Shown: one piece after another, positions 12,120 to 25,700 of the stretch | How the letters are laid out: each line of letters starts with the position of its first letter | Position numbering within the stretch: the stretch's first letter is position 1 | Assembly (NCBI GenBank): GCA_015847255.1 | Contig: JADLZK010010478.1 | Span: 62,001-126,000, forward strand | From: Hyparrhenia diplandra | Taxonomy: Eukaryota > Streptophyta > Magnoliopsida > Poales > Poaceae | Reading direction: 5' to 3' | Length of the DNA: 64,000 bases | Translations under genes and position numbers: made by a program | Notes under the pieces: model-generated | Databases searched by the model: none | What the model was told of the DNA's origin: nothing | What the model saw: the letters and a program-made list of their open reading frames with translations, nothing else

Positions 12120-13450
12120 GTGTGGAGCAAACGCGCGGCCAGGGTGTCCACGGTAGTAAAATTTTTTTTTGACCGTTGCGATCTTCATCGATGGCCAGTA
12201 GCGCGCCGGCCTCGGTATGTGAACAGGAGTTCAAGCCGATCAGCCGCCCGTATTGCCTGCGACGCATGCGTTGTTGGGTGCTGGTTGGTCGCCTTTCGGC
12301 GTTGTCGATCGCCGGTTGGCGCCATCGCCCGGGCCGGATGCAGCGGTAGCGTAGCGTTTCCTGGGCCTTCGCATGGGTCCACGGCCCCGCCGCCGCGTGC
12401 GGTTGGGCGCCCTCGGCCGGACCTGGCTAAAGCGGTGGCGCATTCCTCATCGCTTGCGAGTGGTGGTTCAGCTCCAAACCCCTAACTCGCCCCGCCGCAC
12501 TCACTCTCATCCTCGCCGGGCGGCGGCTAGGGCAGGCCTCGTCACACGGCGCCGGCGGCGGGCGCAGCCGCCGGCGCTCCATCGCGGCGTTGGTCGGGGC
12601 ACAGCGAAGCGCCGCATCCCCGGCCGTTAGCCGGGCGTTGGTGCGCCACCCATACCGCGACGCCGCCCCGGGGCACAGCGCCTCACCCGGGCGGGCGGCG
12701 CGCGCCTTTGCGCCGCCCAAACTCGCCGCCCCCGGTCGACGGTGCGGCGGCGAGCGCACCTAGGGGCGCTGGGGGTGCGGAGCCGGCGCCCTCCTCCCCC
12801 CGAGCGACGAGGTGCTCGGCCGGTGCTTCACCGAGTCCGGGTCCAGGCGCGGTGTGAGCATGGCTTCGCGCGGTGGGCGCGGGTGCGGGCGAGCGAAGGT
12901 ACCCATGGCGCGCGGCGCAGCGACCGGCGTGCGGCAGCCCTTGGCGCAACGATGGGCCCGCGGCGGCGTTCGAAGGTGGGGTGCGGGCGAGCAGCCGGGC
13001 AGCTGGCCGCCGCCGCCATCCCGACCGTCTGCGGGTAGAGACCTCGGCGCGATGGCTCGGCGGCAGACGCCGCGACTCGTCTTCCGCCGCGCCGGCAGTG
13101 GGCGAGCTTCGCCCCCACGGACAATGGTGCGCGGCGCGGGTGGGCACTAGGGGTTGGTGCGTGCTCGAGCCTCCATGCGGCGGTTGGCTCAAGCCCCACG
13201 CGCCCAAATGGCCGCACGATGAGTCCGTCGCGCGCAAACCCGGCCGGTGAAGGTACCCTCCCTTGCTCCTCCTCTCATTCACTTGCCGGGCGCCCGCGGT
13301 CGAGCGTATGTCTTTGCAAAATAACCGATCCAGCTCTCCATGGCCGATTCGTTACCTCCCCACCGGATCCGGCCCGGTGGTGTCCTATTCGCCGATGCAA
13401 GATATGCGTTGCGTGAGCGAGCGTTGGCCTCGGTGTGAGCTAGATCCCGG
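12120..13450. other. GC-rich block inside the Helitron candidate, probable captured gene fragment(s)
   Basis: About 1.3 kb of roughly 70 percent GC flanked sharply by AT-rich DNA. All six frames hold long overlapping open frames (up to 199 codons on the minus strand at 12683-13282), as expected from GC content alone. No domain is recognisable. A possible splice acceptor (TTTCCTACAG) lies at about 13500, and the composition is that of a grass first exon or 5' UTR. Confidence 0.4.
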
Positions 13451-16170
13451 TTCACGTAGTTCTCAATTTACTATTTTAAATTTTCTATTACCTCTTTGTT
13501 TCCTACAGGTTATGGCTGAGGTATGAAGAGAAGGCATTGTGATTTGTGGTTGCATGCATCGGGTATGATCTCCATCCCTTTGATGCCATTTATCTTGTGA
13601 CCGGTGTTATTAGTATTTAACATATCTTAAGTTTGTTACTACGAAATTTTGTTTCATATATGTCATTTTTTTATAATCAATTGTAGCTTAAAAAAAACAA
13701 TATGCGGTGATAAGTTACTTGAACTTCATGTCATATCATTGCGAGGTGGATTTGTTTTAAATGTAGCTCATGCAAATGAATTCTACCTTCGTGTGAGCAT
13801 AACTAACTAGGTGCTCGTTTGTTATGCCTTTGAATGATAATATCAGTATACTTCATATGTCATTCCTTTGTTGTTTTGCCTTCCGCTTGCCTTTAGGCAG
13901 TAATACGCTTTGTTAATACCAATAGGATGCCAAGGCAGGAGTGTATTTATGGATTCTCTTTTATAAGTTTGGTTTCAGATTCCAGTATGAAGCTGAATTT
14001 GACATTGGTTTTGAGATTCACATTGCCTGGTGTTTGAGAAGGGCAAATGGTGATGCCCGTGAGTCGTATCTTAGTTGAGTTATTGCCATTGTTAAAAATT
14101 GGCGAGGTCAGATGGTAATGCCTTCATAGACTCTTTGCAGTGCTACTGAAGAGTTTTTGTTATAACATTCCTATGAGTTATGCACATATCTTGATGGAAA
14201 GGCAAAGAGATGGAGAATGATGATATTTATAGTTAGTAACAGAACTCCCAAACTCATTGCAGTGCTATTGGATTTAGCATTTCAGAGATTTAACTCATGC
14301 CTATTTTCTCTGACTCTTTGCAGGAACCAAATATGATCTCGAGTTTAGATTGAAAAATAGATCAGATGTGAGCTTCAGAGGTGCACATTGATATCTAAAG
14401 ATATATCTATACCTACCTTTCTTGAGGATACCACTGAATTGTGGGTTCACATCATTTTTTTTGTGTGTGCTCTGATTTAAATCCATGAAGGTTAAACATA
14501 GGTCCATTGATTTCTTCTATTTGTTTCCTGTGCACTACCAGTCCTTTAGCAAGGATGACTGGATGCACTCGATTTATTTATTTATTTATTTATTGTATCG
14601 GGCTAGCAAACACTATTGGTATCATTAATTTGTCCAAATATGAAAGCTAATGTATGGGGAGCATACTTTTCACATGTTTCTGCCAATAAACCTGTTGAGA
14701 TTTTCTGAATGACTTATTTATTTTGTTATCAGCAAGATCCTACTATTCACATTGATCCATGTCATGCGCAGATGTAGTCTTATTGATTTGTGTTGGCCTG
14801 CTCTTAAGTGGGGTTTCACATATTACATAGCATGAGGATATGTAATTCCGGCTCCCTGTTTCTTAGTCAGGTACATACAGGCTGATATATACCAAATGAT
14901 GGAGAGATGATGGAAGAAGATCAGGCTGCCTCATCCGCAAAACTGTCCGCAAAACGGTGATGTCCTGCTCAATCCAATCACATGGAATGCTTAATTTATT
15001 TTAATACTTTTAGATCTTCTAAGTTGATATTGTTTCGCACAAAAAAAAAGTGAATTGTGCTTGGTTCTTCGTTTCCATCCTATACACCATGGACAGGATG
15101 GCCTACAGGTTGTACAACAATGTGCCACCTAAAGTCCAAGGCTAAATTTGTGATATGGCCTTCTAAATCATGGACCATTTGTGATATGCCATCTAAAAAA
15201 TGTTCTCAACAAACCGTGTTATGCATCATGTTCTCGCATAGGCAAAAGAAGTTGTTTATCATTTAGCATTTTATCCTCGGCCAAATAGATCGGTGCATGG
15301 TGTTGGCACTCTGGTTTGTTTCCAATAATGCAATTTGTAAGCCACGTATTATGCCCAAAAAAAAAAACTTTACATGGTTCAGTGGAAAAAACTGTGACGT
15401 TAAAACTATGACGTATTTTGCTCGCAATTTCAACTACACGGGCGCGTTGTGCCTTTTCAGCTTATCCCCGGTCCTCATACATTACGCTCTCTTTATTTAT
15501 GTTGGTAGCTAAATATCCGGTATCCTCTAACTATTATTAAATAGATTATTCTTTTTTTTTTTTCCTAATCTTCCTTTTTATTGTTGAAAGGAAATTCAGA
15601 TACACATGGAAACAAGCAAAGATAGCACTACCGATTTGGTAGTCCGGGGAAGAAATATAAAAACAATAAGCAGCCAATATTTTCTCATCTCCCAACCTTT
15701 AATTACTGATTTTTTTATCTATTTTTCCCGTGAAGCTTATATATGTAGTAGTCAAACATTTAAACAACTGTTTTTACTAAATGTTGTTTGATCACTATAG
15801 ATTATCCATGATCTAGACCTTTGCTTGGATGGAGGAGCCACATTTTGCCATCCCGAGGAGACTGTTGCCTACTTTTGTTGGCCTCCTTATTTGTGTGGCG
15901 GGGAAGTCCATTTGGTGTTGTTCTGTGCGGCAATCGAGATAGGCGCCAGGTGCTGTGTCATGTGTTGGACCGTGTCGGTGGCCATTTGCTCTCAATATGA
16001 TGGCTCTAGACTATTTTATGTATCATCATGTACAATTTGAGAGCTATCCTGAAGGGGATCAGATCCTATTGTCCAGATAATGCTGCCACGCATATGTAGA
16101 ACAAAGTGCTCTGTCATTTCTACATTGTCTTTCCCTCCATTAATCTAAAAAAAACACGGCCAATACCCAT
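13451..16170. other. AT-rich remainder of the Helitron candidate
   Basis: No gene recognised. It contains an (ATTT)n microsatellite at 14572-14594 and scattered short open frames without coding signal. A GC-richer patch at 15820-16000 has an open frame on both strands but no similarity I can name. Confidence 0.45.
14572..14594 (+). repeat. (ATTT)n microsatellite
   Basis: Nearly six uninterrupted copies of the tetranucleotide ATTT. Confidence 0.9.
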
Positions 16171-16846
16171 ACAAGCATGGGCGCGGCGCCAAAACACTAG
16201 TACAATACATATGTGGTGTGCTGCCAATGTATATGACGACAAAGCATCATGTTTCCTGCACAATAAGTGCCAAGGAAGAAAACGTACATCTCATCTGAAA
16301 GATGTGTGTGGAGAATCTAGAAACTATATCACTATAAATGAAACATTTTTTTTGAAAATTCTTTTTATCATTGCAGTAGACACCATCCGCTTGGACACAG
16401 AAATTTACAATCAAAGTCTTCTGCTATGATCCCCCATATCTCAGGCATAGTTTTTGCCATTTGTCTGATCTTAGCAAGACCATTTGCATGTGTGAAGAAA
16501 TTCCTGAATTTCAACTTATAAGACATTGATCATACTAATTAATCTAATACATGTGAATCTAGTCTAGATTTCAATATTCTACTAGTATATGTGGTTGGCA
16601 ATATAAGCTTGTTTTAAAGTCTAGCACTAGCAGCACATTGCAAATCATTTGGACCTGTTTATCGAAAAATCACCAATATTAAGTAATTGATATTTCTGTT
16701 TTCTATGTTAATTACTAAAGATTTACACTCTTCAAGTATATATGTTTCTCTGAATGATAATTTTATATGCTATATATAAATATATATCTACCTGAAAGAG
16801 AGGTAGGCGTTAATCAAGTCTTGGATATATACCTTAAGAGGGGTAT

Positions 16847-17578
16847 CTATGTCTTGTACTTCTTCCGGAGGAACTGACCCAACAGATCTGTCGCCACCAG
16901 GCCTTCCTCCCACCAAATCGTGCTCTCCACCATGGAACATGCCTGAACGGGTGCGGAGGCGGCGCTCGGCCGGAAACTGGTACAGCGGTGCTGCTTCGGC
17001 AGGGACGGGGATGGGACTGGTAGTGCGGCCTTGGCGGCAGCAGGAACAGGGACGGTGCTCGGCGTTGGCGGCAGTGGCGAGGCGCAGCCCAGGCCGACGG
17101 GAAGAGAAGCATTAGGGTGCGGAGGCGGCGCTCGGCAGGAAGCTGGTACGGCGGTGCTGCTTCCGCAAGGACGGGGATGGGACTGGGTAGTGCGGCCTTG
17201 GCGGTAGCAGGAACAGGGATGGCGCTCGGCGTTGGCGGCAGTGGCGGAGGCGCAGCTCAGGCCGACGGAAAGAGAAGCATTAGGGGCCTCCAGCTGACGC
17301 TGCGCTCGGCAGCGCGGCCTAGTCGGGCTGGGACGGGGGCGGTGCTCGGCAGGGACGAGACCGGCGGCAACGGCGGAGGCGCAGCGACGGGAGGATGGGC
17401 CGACGCGCGAGAAGGTTCCGACATTTCGGGTCCGCACCAAAATTGGGCCGAGACCAACCCGGTTGTCCAGCTTAACGGGCGACCGACATGTGATGATACC
17501 TGATCGAATGGTTGCTATCACACGGTCGCCTGATCCGACGGTTAGCGGGTTAACGGGTGACGAGGCCCGCTCCATCAC
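16847..17578 (-). other. GC-rich open frame of 243 codons containing a tandem duplication; unknown
   Basis: A minus-strand frame runs from an ATG at 17578 to a stop at 16847. Its middle is Pro/Ala/Arg/Ser-rich and is built from the tandem repeat at 16951-17285, seen in the protein as two blocks with the core RAPPPHPNASLPVGL. The duplication and GC content make long frames likely in several phases, and the plus strand is also open (17117-17503). No domain, targeting signal or intron is convincing. It may be a captured or de novo segment rather than a gene. Confidence 0.2.
16951..17285 (+). repeat. Tandem duplication, two units of 166 and 169 bp, GC-rich
   Basis: Unit 1 is 16951-17116 and unit 2 is 17117-17285. 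Both start GTGCGGAGGCGGCGCTCGGC and end AGAGAAGCATTAGGG. They differ by scattered substitutions and a few 1-2 base indels, so the duplication is fairly recent but not brand new. Confidence 0.9.
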
Positions 17579-18712
17579 CCGAGAAACCCGCCTAGCTTTC
17601 GTTTATGGAGATGTGGGACGTGACACAACACGATAAAGGTGTGCCTTATAGCATTTGCATGAGGAAGGTGGCGGATGCACCCCAGGCGTATACTCTCTAA
17701 CTTTGGCTTATGCCTGGCGGCATGATGAGTATGAGCCTAGGAGAGGCATAAGAACCGCTCTGCTCCTAACGGTCAGCTCTAAGTTCCTGCAGGCAGCATC
17801 AATGGTGGTTCTGCACTGTCGGCCATGACCACCAAATTGAGGTCGATGTCGGTGTCACAATGACTTAAAGATTAGGACATGAAACCCTAGGGATCACCGA
17901 ATCCACTATCCGTGTATTTCCTCTTGCCCTCCGGCATAAAAAAGATGGACATCTATCCCGTAGAAGGGATTGAACCCTGGATCATTGCAAAGTGTGCTCT
18001 CCTAGCATCTCTCCCTCCCTCCCACACCTCCATTGAAAGAACCGATTGAGCATTCTACCACAAAGAAACTAGCCGCTTGACGTAGGGTTTCGACACTTGA
18101 ACTAAGATAAACCATTTTTGTGTTTCGAAAAGTGCTAAACCACCAAAATCCTACACATGGACCCACTAATCAAATCACTGATCATTGCCGTAGTTAGGAA
18201 CCCAATACACCAAACCACCGGGCTAGACGACCTCAATATGCCAACGTAGGTTGGTGGCATATGCCAGGGGCACAATGCCAGCGTCGCGTGAGGCCGGTGC
18301 AAACAAGCCTCACAAGGGGCAATGCGTCAGTGCAAGAACGAAGAAACAACGCACACACAAAACAGTCGAGATGGTCTTTGCACCTTGGACTTAATGCTGT
18401 TACAGTAAAAAAGTGACAAGTCCAATAGAAAACAAAATATGAAATTGGTGACAAATAGGGACAATTTTAAGTTTCGGTGTTAAATAGAAAAGATAAGTTT
18501 TATAGTGTTAAAATAAAAATTCTCTCGTTACTTTTAAGATCCCCTTGGAACACATGTTTTAACACTATCAAAATAGAATGCCAACGTATTGAATCCTACG
18601 GATTGAGAAAATAGGAAATTGTACCCGTGTGAGTTTTAACTAGAGTGAACTTGTAATAAGTTTGGTCTGATATATACCTCTCTTTTGTGAGGAGCTGAAG
18701 TTGGAACTACGA
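17579..18712. other. Intergenic, nothing recognised
   Basis: Mixed-composition sequence. No gene, terminal repeat or known element end is apparent to me; short frames are not coding-like. Confidence 0.45.
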
Positions 18713-18997
18713 CTGTGTTTAGATCAAAATTCGGAGTCCAAACTTTGGCAAATCCCAAAGATTCTCAGTCACAACAAATCTTTTGGCTCGTGCATCAAAT
18801 GTAAGTAAACGAAATAACTAATTGCACAGTTTGAAGATGCTTTATAAGACAAATTTTTTGAGCCTAGTTAGCCTATGATAGGATAACAATTACCACAAAC
18901 AAAACGAAAAGTCCTATAGTGCAATGTTCATCCACTTGCCAAATTTTAACGACAACTAAACACAACTGCTATTGAATTGTGAGTCCACTAAACACAG
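18713..18997. mobile_element. MITE of the grass TGTTTAG...CTAAACA type
   Basis: Starts CTGTGTTTAGATC and ends with the inverted match CTAAACACAG at 18988-18997. The interior holds landmarks of a very common grass MITE family: AACTAATTGCACAGTTTG, TTTTTTGAGCCTAGTTAG, and TTGCCAAATTTT near the right end. A clear target-site duplication is not visible at these borders. Confidence 0.65.
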
Positions 18998-19099
18998 CCT
19001 ACTATTGGATAATTGATTTTGAATCCACCGGAGTTCCAATTGTTTTTCGTTGGGGCCTTTTTACAAGAGACACACGCTCCAGCTAGGTGATCCTATTCC

Positions 19100-19620
19100 T
19101 ATCACTCTCTAGAGTCGGGCCGGGTTTTTTTTATACGGCCGGTTTCCGTGGGAAACCGCTGTTACCGGATTTTACCGGTCCGCCCAGATCCGGACCGTAG
19201 TAAAAAAGATTGAAATTCAAAATCTAAAAATTGAAAAAAAATCGTGGAAAAAATACCGTAAAAAATAGTTTGCGATTTATAGAAGCCAACGGTGCAACAT
19301 TTTTTCAAATTTGAGTTCGTTTGGTATAAAAAAATTTGAATTGAAGTTTGAAAAAAAAAAAAAAAAAAGCGCACGGGCCGGCCCGTCAAGGCCCAAACCG
19401 GCGGTATAAATTAAACCGGGCGGTATAAATTAAATACGGGCGGTATAAATTAAATACCGCTTCGGTAAACCGGATTTTTACCGATGAATCGAAAATTTGA
19501 ATTCATTTGAATTCAAAACCAAACCGACCGTAACCGGCCGGTTTACCGGTAACCGGTCCGAAACCGAAACCGACCGGCGGTTTGGTTCAACCGGTCGGTA
19601 AAAAAACCCCTGAGTCAGTA
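19100..19620. repeat. ACCGGT-rich palindromic repeat with three CGGTATAAATTAAA units
   Basis: Dense in CCGGTTTACCGG, ACCGGT and AAACCG words on both strands, plus three copies of CGGTATAAATTAAA between 19399 and 19460 and poly(A) at 19350-19368. Such sequences form a widespread grass repeat class, probably a decayed DNA transposon. It ends about 130 bases before the start codon of the RRP6-like gene and so overlaps its promoter region. Confidence 0.6.
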
Positions 19621-19749
19621 GGTCCGGTCCCGACATAGACCGATCCTCGCGGTTCCATCCTCCGAAGTCCAAACGGTCCAAATCGAGCCCACCCTTTTTC
19701 TGTCTTCTCCATCCCGTCACCGTCGCACTGCCTCTGCCTGCGTCGCGAC

Positions 19750-22700
19750 ATGCCAGGCGCCGCCACCCTCAGATCGCGCGCGGCCACCGCGGCCGCCGCG
19801 TGCCTTGCGGTCCTCGTCGCGGCGGCGCTGCTCCATCGCAGGCGCCGCCGGAACCGGGCGCCCCTCCTCGTCTCGCCGCCTCGGGGTCGGGGGCGCCCCC
19901 GCCGCGCCTGCGAGGAGGAGGAGAAGCCGCAGGCCCGGTTCAAGCGCGTGCTCGCGGACAACTCCTACTCCCCGTTCAAACACCTGCGCCGCCAGAGTGC
20001 TCAGCTGGGAAGTGCAGAGGGCGAGGCACCCCTGCCACCGCCTCAAGGTGCGCGCGCCTGGTCTCCTGCTCTTGCTTGTGAGGATCTCGGCATTGGCATC
20101 GTACTCGTATGCTTGTTTACTTGTATTAGAATTCCACGGGACCCCTGGTACGTAGGATCGAGCTGCCCGATGCACCAGGTTGTGGGGGTCCGCTAGTAGA
20201 GGATTACAGCCGTAGTAGAGGATTAGAGCCTTAGAGGAATGCAGTTTGACGTGGGTTTTCTGTCTGGGTAATTTTATCCAGAGGCTGAGGGCAAGGTTGT
20301 GTAATTTTATCCTTAGAGAAATCAGATTGCATACTCTAATACCCTTGCTTGGAGAAGTTAAGTTCGATATTTCGTTTTCCTTGTTGGCACATCCTCCAGC
20401 CAGTAGCTGCTATGTGCATTCATGTAAAACGCTTTTCCACTTGTGATTTTGTTTGTTCATACTACTCTAGTGATGCTTGTAGTGGAATAATACCATAGTG
20501 TTACAGGCTTTCAGAAGAGCTCCAGGCCATGCCCTTAACTGAAGACTAGATTATTGCTGGTATCATTTGAAACAACAAAAATCACTTGTCACGTTCTGGA
20601 TTCTGGAACTGGAATGCTCAAGTATCTTTAATATTCGTACTGTAATTGCTATCTATTTTACTCGAGGAAGTAAGCTGTTATTTGGAATTAGTAGTAAAGG
20701 GGATGTAGAGATAGTAAAGGGAATGCTCAAGTAATCGCTATCTTTTTACTCGAGGAAGTCAAGCTGGATGGTTGATTGCTTAAATTTTCCATTTCAAGCA
20801 TATAGAATATCGATTGTTCATAGTACCATATCCTAAATGGTCCCATTCTTTTAATTGTTCTGACATTCCATTTTAATTGATACAGAATCATCACAAAAAG
20901 TTCATCCATTTGAGGAGGAAATAACATCTTTGCTAAAGAACCCCCCTGGTTTTCCTAGCTTTATGCTGGGTGACCAATGTCCAGAAATGAGTGCTACATA
21001 TAATTGGGTTGATACAGAAGCTCAACTGGAACATTTGACGAGATTGTTGGGTGAGGAAAGAGCTTTTGCTGTTGATACAGAGCAACATAGCATACGATCT
21101 TTCCTAGGGTATACTGCATTAATGCAGGTAATTACTGGTAGAGACACATGCACCCTCAACATTATTTTTTTATAAGTTTATTATTATTTTTTAACATAGA
21201 ATTGTTCTGTTTTTAGATCTCTACCCAGAATGAAGACTATTTGATAGACACAATAGCATTGCATGATGTGATGGGCATTCTACGACCAGTGTTTGCCAAT
21301 TCTTCTATCTGTAAGGTAACACTAACACATCTTTGTAACTACTTCCAGTGGTAAGCTGTTTATTTTCATTTTTGGTGCTGACTGCAAACTTTAAGCTCTA
21401 TTACAGTCCAAGCAAAAGATAATGCCATGAACTCTATTGACATGCCATTGAAATGTAGCTGAGTTTACTTTTTGGGATATGCATTACTCATTAGAGGGAT
21501 AAGCTGTAGAGCATATTGTTTTCTTCCTTCATCATGTTTATATGCCACTCAATAACTCAGCCTAGAATAAAAGATAGGCTGTGGGACATCCTAAATACAC
21601 ACATTTCTCTGTTTCCTTATGCTGTAGATCTTCCATGGATCTGACAATGATGTTCTTTGGCTTCAAAGGGATTTTCATATTTATGTTGTGAATATGTTTG
21701 ATACTGCCAAGGTACGCACCGCTATAATATATCCTTGTTCACACATTTGATTATTATTCTGCAAATGTTTCTGGTATGTAACACATTTAATATCATTTGC
21801 TTGCTAGACCTTTTTTGGTACAGCATGTTGTGTGGTATGCATTGCTTAGATTGACTCTCCATTTTACAAGGAACAATTCTATGCAGGTAGTTTAGTATTT
21901 TTGTCATTCCAAACCTTTTATAGATCAATTCACACGCATGTGTGTTGTAATTGCTACATGAAATGAAAGAAAGAAACACGATTAACTGAAAACCAATATT
22001 ATCATCTAAATAAAAAAATATAAAAAAAAAAACCTAATACTATAGCACTTGAAATTTTGTATTATTATTAACAAATGAAGGAAAATCCCCAATACTGTAC
22101 CTAGTTAGCTAAGAATGTCAACCTTGAAAAATGCTATCTCACTCTTTAATTTAATTTCTTCTATCTTGGTTTCTTGGAAGTTGGAAACAGGTTGTTCTTG
22201 ATTGTACTATACTACTATATGTGATATTGATTGCTTCATTATTAGGTTCTATATTATATGATTCGTTTAGTCCAAGGGCAGGGAAATGATTTGATGATCT
22301 GGTGTTCTTATACCTCCTATTTTACTCATATATTTTAAAATCGATATAATAGATTTCATTTAGATAATGGATTATACTTTCTACTACTGAAGTATGGAAA
22401 TTTCAACCTCATAACTGCAACATGAAAAGCTTTGTGAATGAACCTTTCATGTGGTGGAATGCAGTTAGCGGTTAAGAATCAGAAGTTCAGAACTTTTAGG
22501 TTATTATACCATCTTTGCTCACCATATAATCACATGCTGCAGTTCTGCTTACAAATATTTTGTTTTTTGAACAAATTTGTTTCTTGCCCCCTCACTCAAT
22601 TTTTTTTTTTTTTTTTTGAGAAGTTTGTGTGAAATGTCTTTTTTTATTCTCTCTTAATTTCTGAATGTACATCCTTAGCTTATTTTTCTTATGCTATGAA

Positions 22701-25700
22701 TGCATGCAACTTTTCTTAATTGCGCCTTTTACAACTGATTTCAATTCAGGCATGTGAAATTCTATTGAAACCACAAAAATCACTGGCATATTTGCTTGAA
22801 GTATATTGTGGAGTGACCACAGACAAGACAATGCAGGTAGGTAATCGATCATTATCAGCTTAAAAGTACTGAGCTCAGTGAAGCCACTCATTTGTTCAAT
22901 ACCAGCTGACCTTATGCGCTGATACTTCCATGAGAGCATGGGAAATATGAGGCAGAATGCTTTTTAAAAAGTATATCAATTACGAGTACACTATTTATTA
23001 TGTTTTCACATGGTAAATTACAATAAAACAAAGAACCAGATTGAGGGTCTGTTTTGCATGCTGTCCTATGGAACCAGAGTTTACTACAGTGATTTACTTC
23101 TTTTTTTTTTTTTCAATTGTTGACTAGAAATATAAATGATCTTCAAAACATCAGAGTGTTAAAACATACTCTTTTAAGGCATGTTTGGCTTTACATATGT
23201 TGATCTTGTACTCTGGCTTGCAATTTATATCTGAATATAAGCAAAGTAAAAATAGCTTACTATATGACCTATGACCCATGACAACTTATAAGGTCAATAG
23301 TCCACCATAGTTCCCATGCTGTTCTAGTCAACTAAAAGTCTAAAATTCAAGCGAAGATAAATCATGACCATCACCTTTGAAGTTTTCGATTGAGCAAACT
23401 CCGTTTCTCCACAAAGGATATTTTCATGAATTTGTTTGCTTTTAAGCATTATGTTTGGTGTTGAATACATGACATGCTTATGAAAATGATAACCAAGTGC
23501 ATACATGTTGTAAGGCATATTTCTTTTGGCATTCGAAATTTCAGTTTGTTTGAAACTCAAAAATTCTAATCTTGCAATTGCCTGATACCCGCTCTCATTC
23601 TTCCTGCTTTGATTTTGAAACCCCAGCGTGAAGATTGGAGACTAGCGTCCTCTGACTCCAGAAATGATTGAGTATGCTCGCACTGATGCTCACTATCTGT
23701 TGTACATCGCAAAATGTTTGGCATCAGAGCTCCATGCAAAATCCTGTGGTATGTTCTAAGTGCTGTTTCAGCTTTTCTTTCCTATATTTTTTTTTTTTTT
23801 TTTGTTCATTGGTTCAGTACCCTCACAGTTATCTAATACATTTGAATTTGCTATCTCAACTTTAGAAGTCATAGTTCTATTAAGTTTTTAAACTAATTTC
23901 ACATGGTCTGAAGAGCAAAATTTCATTAGATTGTTGGTTCTTGAATTGGATGATGTTTCTGTCTGTCATTCTTTTAGCTATGATACATTACTGGGGTTCA
24001 GAAATATGAAATGCACTATTCCTGGAAATGATGAGTCGTTTGCAAAGATTACATTATTTGATCCATGACTTGGGGAATATTTGGTAAACTTTGAACAATC
24101 AATTAAAACTAGGAAATATCTATTGTTCTATCAATGGAAAAATGAACTTTTGAATGGTACACTATGGAGCTATGTAAGCTTGGAGTATTTCATTAACAAA
24201 CTTATGCAATCCTATTCACCTGCGGAAAATTATATGGCTACTTTCTTAATTTTTATTATTAATATTGAGCGTCAAAAAATTTATTTCACAATGTCAACAT
24301 TATCGTTTGAACGTTAAGTACAATGTGTCATCTCTATATATTCCTGATGTGTAGTTAAGAAATGGCAGCAGTATTAAGGGGACCAAGAAAGGCAGATGGC
24401 AGTGATGAGGCACTCAATATCCTATTGCTGAACTGCAGAAACTGATACTTTAACTCTCATAAGATTTGGATTAATCCTAAATATTCTTTTTTCTTATCAA
24501 CATCAAATCACATATCGGTACGGTGGTACCCTTGGCCTTCATCACATGTCTCAAGTCTTTGATCATCTGTAATATCTAATCAGATACTTCCAGTGATAAA
24601 ATCAATTTTTCTTTCGAGGCTAGTCATCGCTCAAATATGGTGTGCATGCAACTGTATGCAAAAGAAATTGAATCTCCTCCTGGAGCTTCCAGTGCAACAT
24701 CTATTCTCTCACGAAATTTGCAAACTCATGGGTTCGACTCCAAAAAGTCTAGTGAAGTGAAGGTGCTTCTTTTCTGTATTCACTTTTGATTGTAGAATGT
24801 CTTCTTGTTAGCTTGCCAGCCAGCGATTTTGTATTTTTTTGTTCCTGAATTTCTAATCTTCTGCATCCACAGGATCTAGTTTGGAAATTTTGTGCATGGA
24901 GGGACTTAATGGTCAGTAAAAAAACTATTTCCCTTAGAATAGCTCCCTCCCCTTCTGCAAAGTAAATCTTTTTAATTGCTTATTCGTTGTTACCTCTGGT
25001 CAGCAAAGTTTGATGTTCAGACAAGTGAAAGCAGCAGCAAACTGGTTGTGTGCCTTGTCCAAAACATGAACTTTTCTTGACTGGAGATAGTAACATCTTT
25101 ATCTACCCTTGAATCTTGGGTGACTGCCAGATGTCACTAGGGCAAGTTGCATAGCAATGGGCACATTGAAGCAAATGCATTTCAGGATGTCATGCATATT
25201 TGCAGTTTTGTAGTTGTGGTGTTGTGGTTTTTGTAGTTGTGGTGCGTCTGTTCTTCCTTTCTGATATCTCCTAATAACTTGGGTTTTGGGTCATTCCAGG
25301 CTCGGATGCATGATGAAAGCTTACGATATGTCCTGTCAGACCAAGCTATAGCTGCCCTTGCTGTTAGTCTTCCAAAAGGCCCAACAGAGGTGTTTGCTGT
25401 CATAGCAGAAACTGACCTAAGCATTTCAAGTATGTACCCTTCCTTGTCATCACCGTCACCTCTTGTTGTGGCTCATGTTAAAGAACTCTGTTATCTGCTT
25501 GATGACATCACTACCAGCATGGATGGCATCTTTAAAAGTTTATTAGAGAAGTATAAAGATCCAAGTGGATTATGCCGATTATCAGTTTATAATTACAACC
25601 TTATAACACACCTAAGTTTGAAGCAAACAAATATGTTTTCCTTTGCTCCAAGTGGAGAGAAGCTGCTGACAGCACCACCTAACAAAAAGGCTTCAAGGGA

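Larger units (their letters stand above)
11801..16200 (+). mobile_element. Non-autonomous Helitron candidate carrying a GC-rich captured segment
   Basis: The 3' end at 16197-16200 is CTAG followed by T, 6 bases (AAAACA) after a compact hairpin GGCGCGGCGCC (16180-16190); just upstream CCCAT/ATGGG forms a second stem. This is the classical Helitron terminus. The 5' end is placed near 11803-11806, where TCTCTATATACTAACGTG resembles the plant Helitron start (TCT-M-TA-Y-TA); the base before it is not the expected A, so the exact start is uncertain. No replication initiator/helicase frame is present. The 4.4-kb interior begins with a GC-rich block (12120-13450), consistent with gene-fragment capture typical of grass Helitrons. 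Confidence 0.5.

Noticed and set aside
12683..13282. A 199-codon minus-strand open frame and several overlapping frames in the GC-rich block
   Set aside because: Frames are open in nearly all phases on both strands, the composition is simple Arg/Ala/Pro/Gly, and no domain or splice context supports any one of them; explained by GC content.
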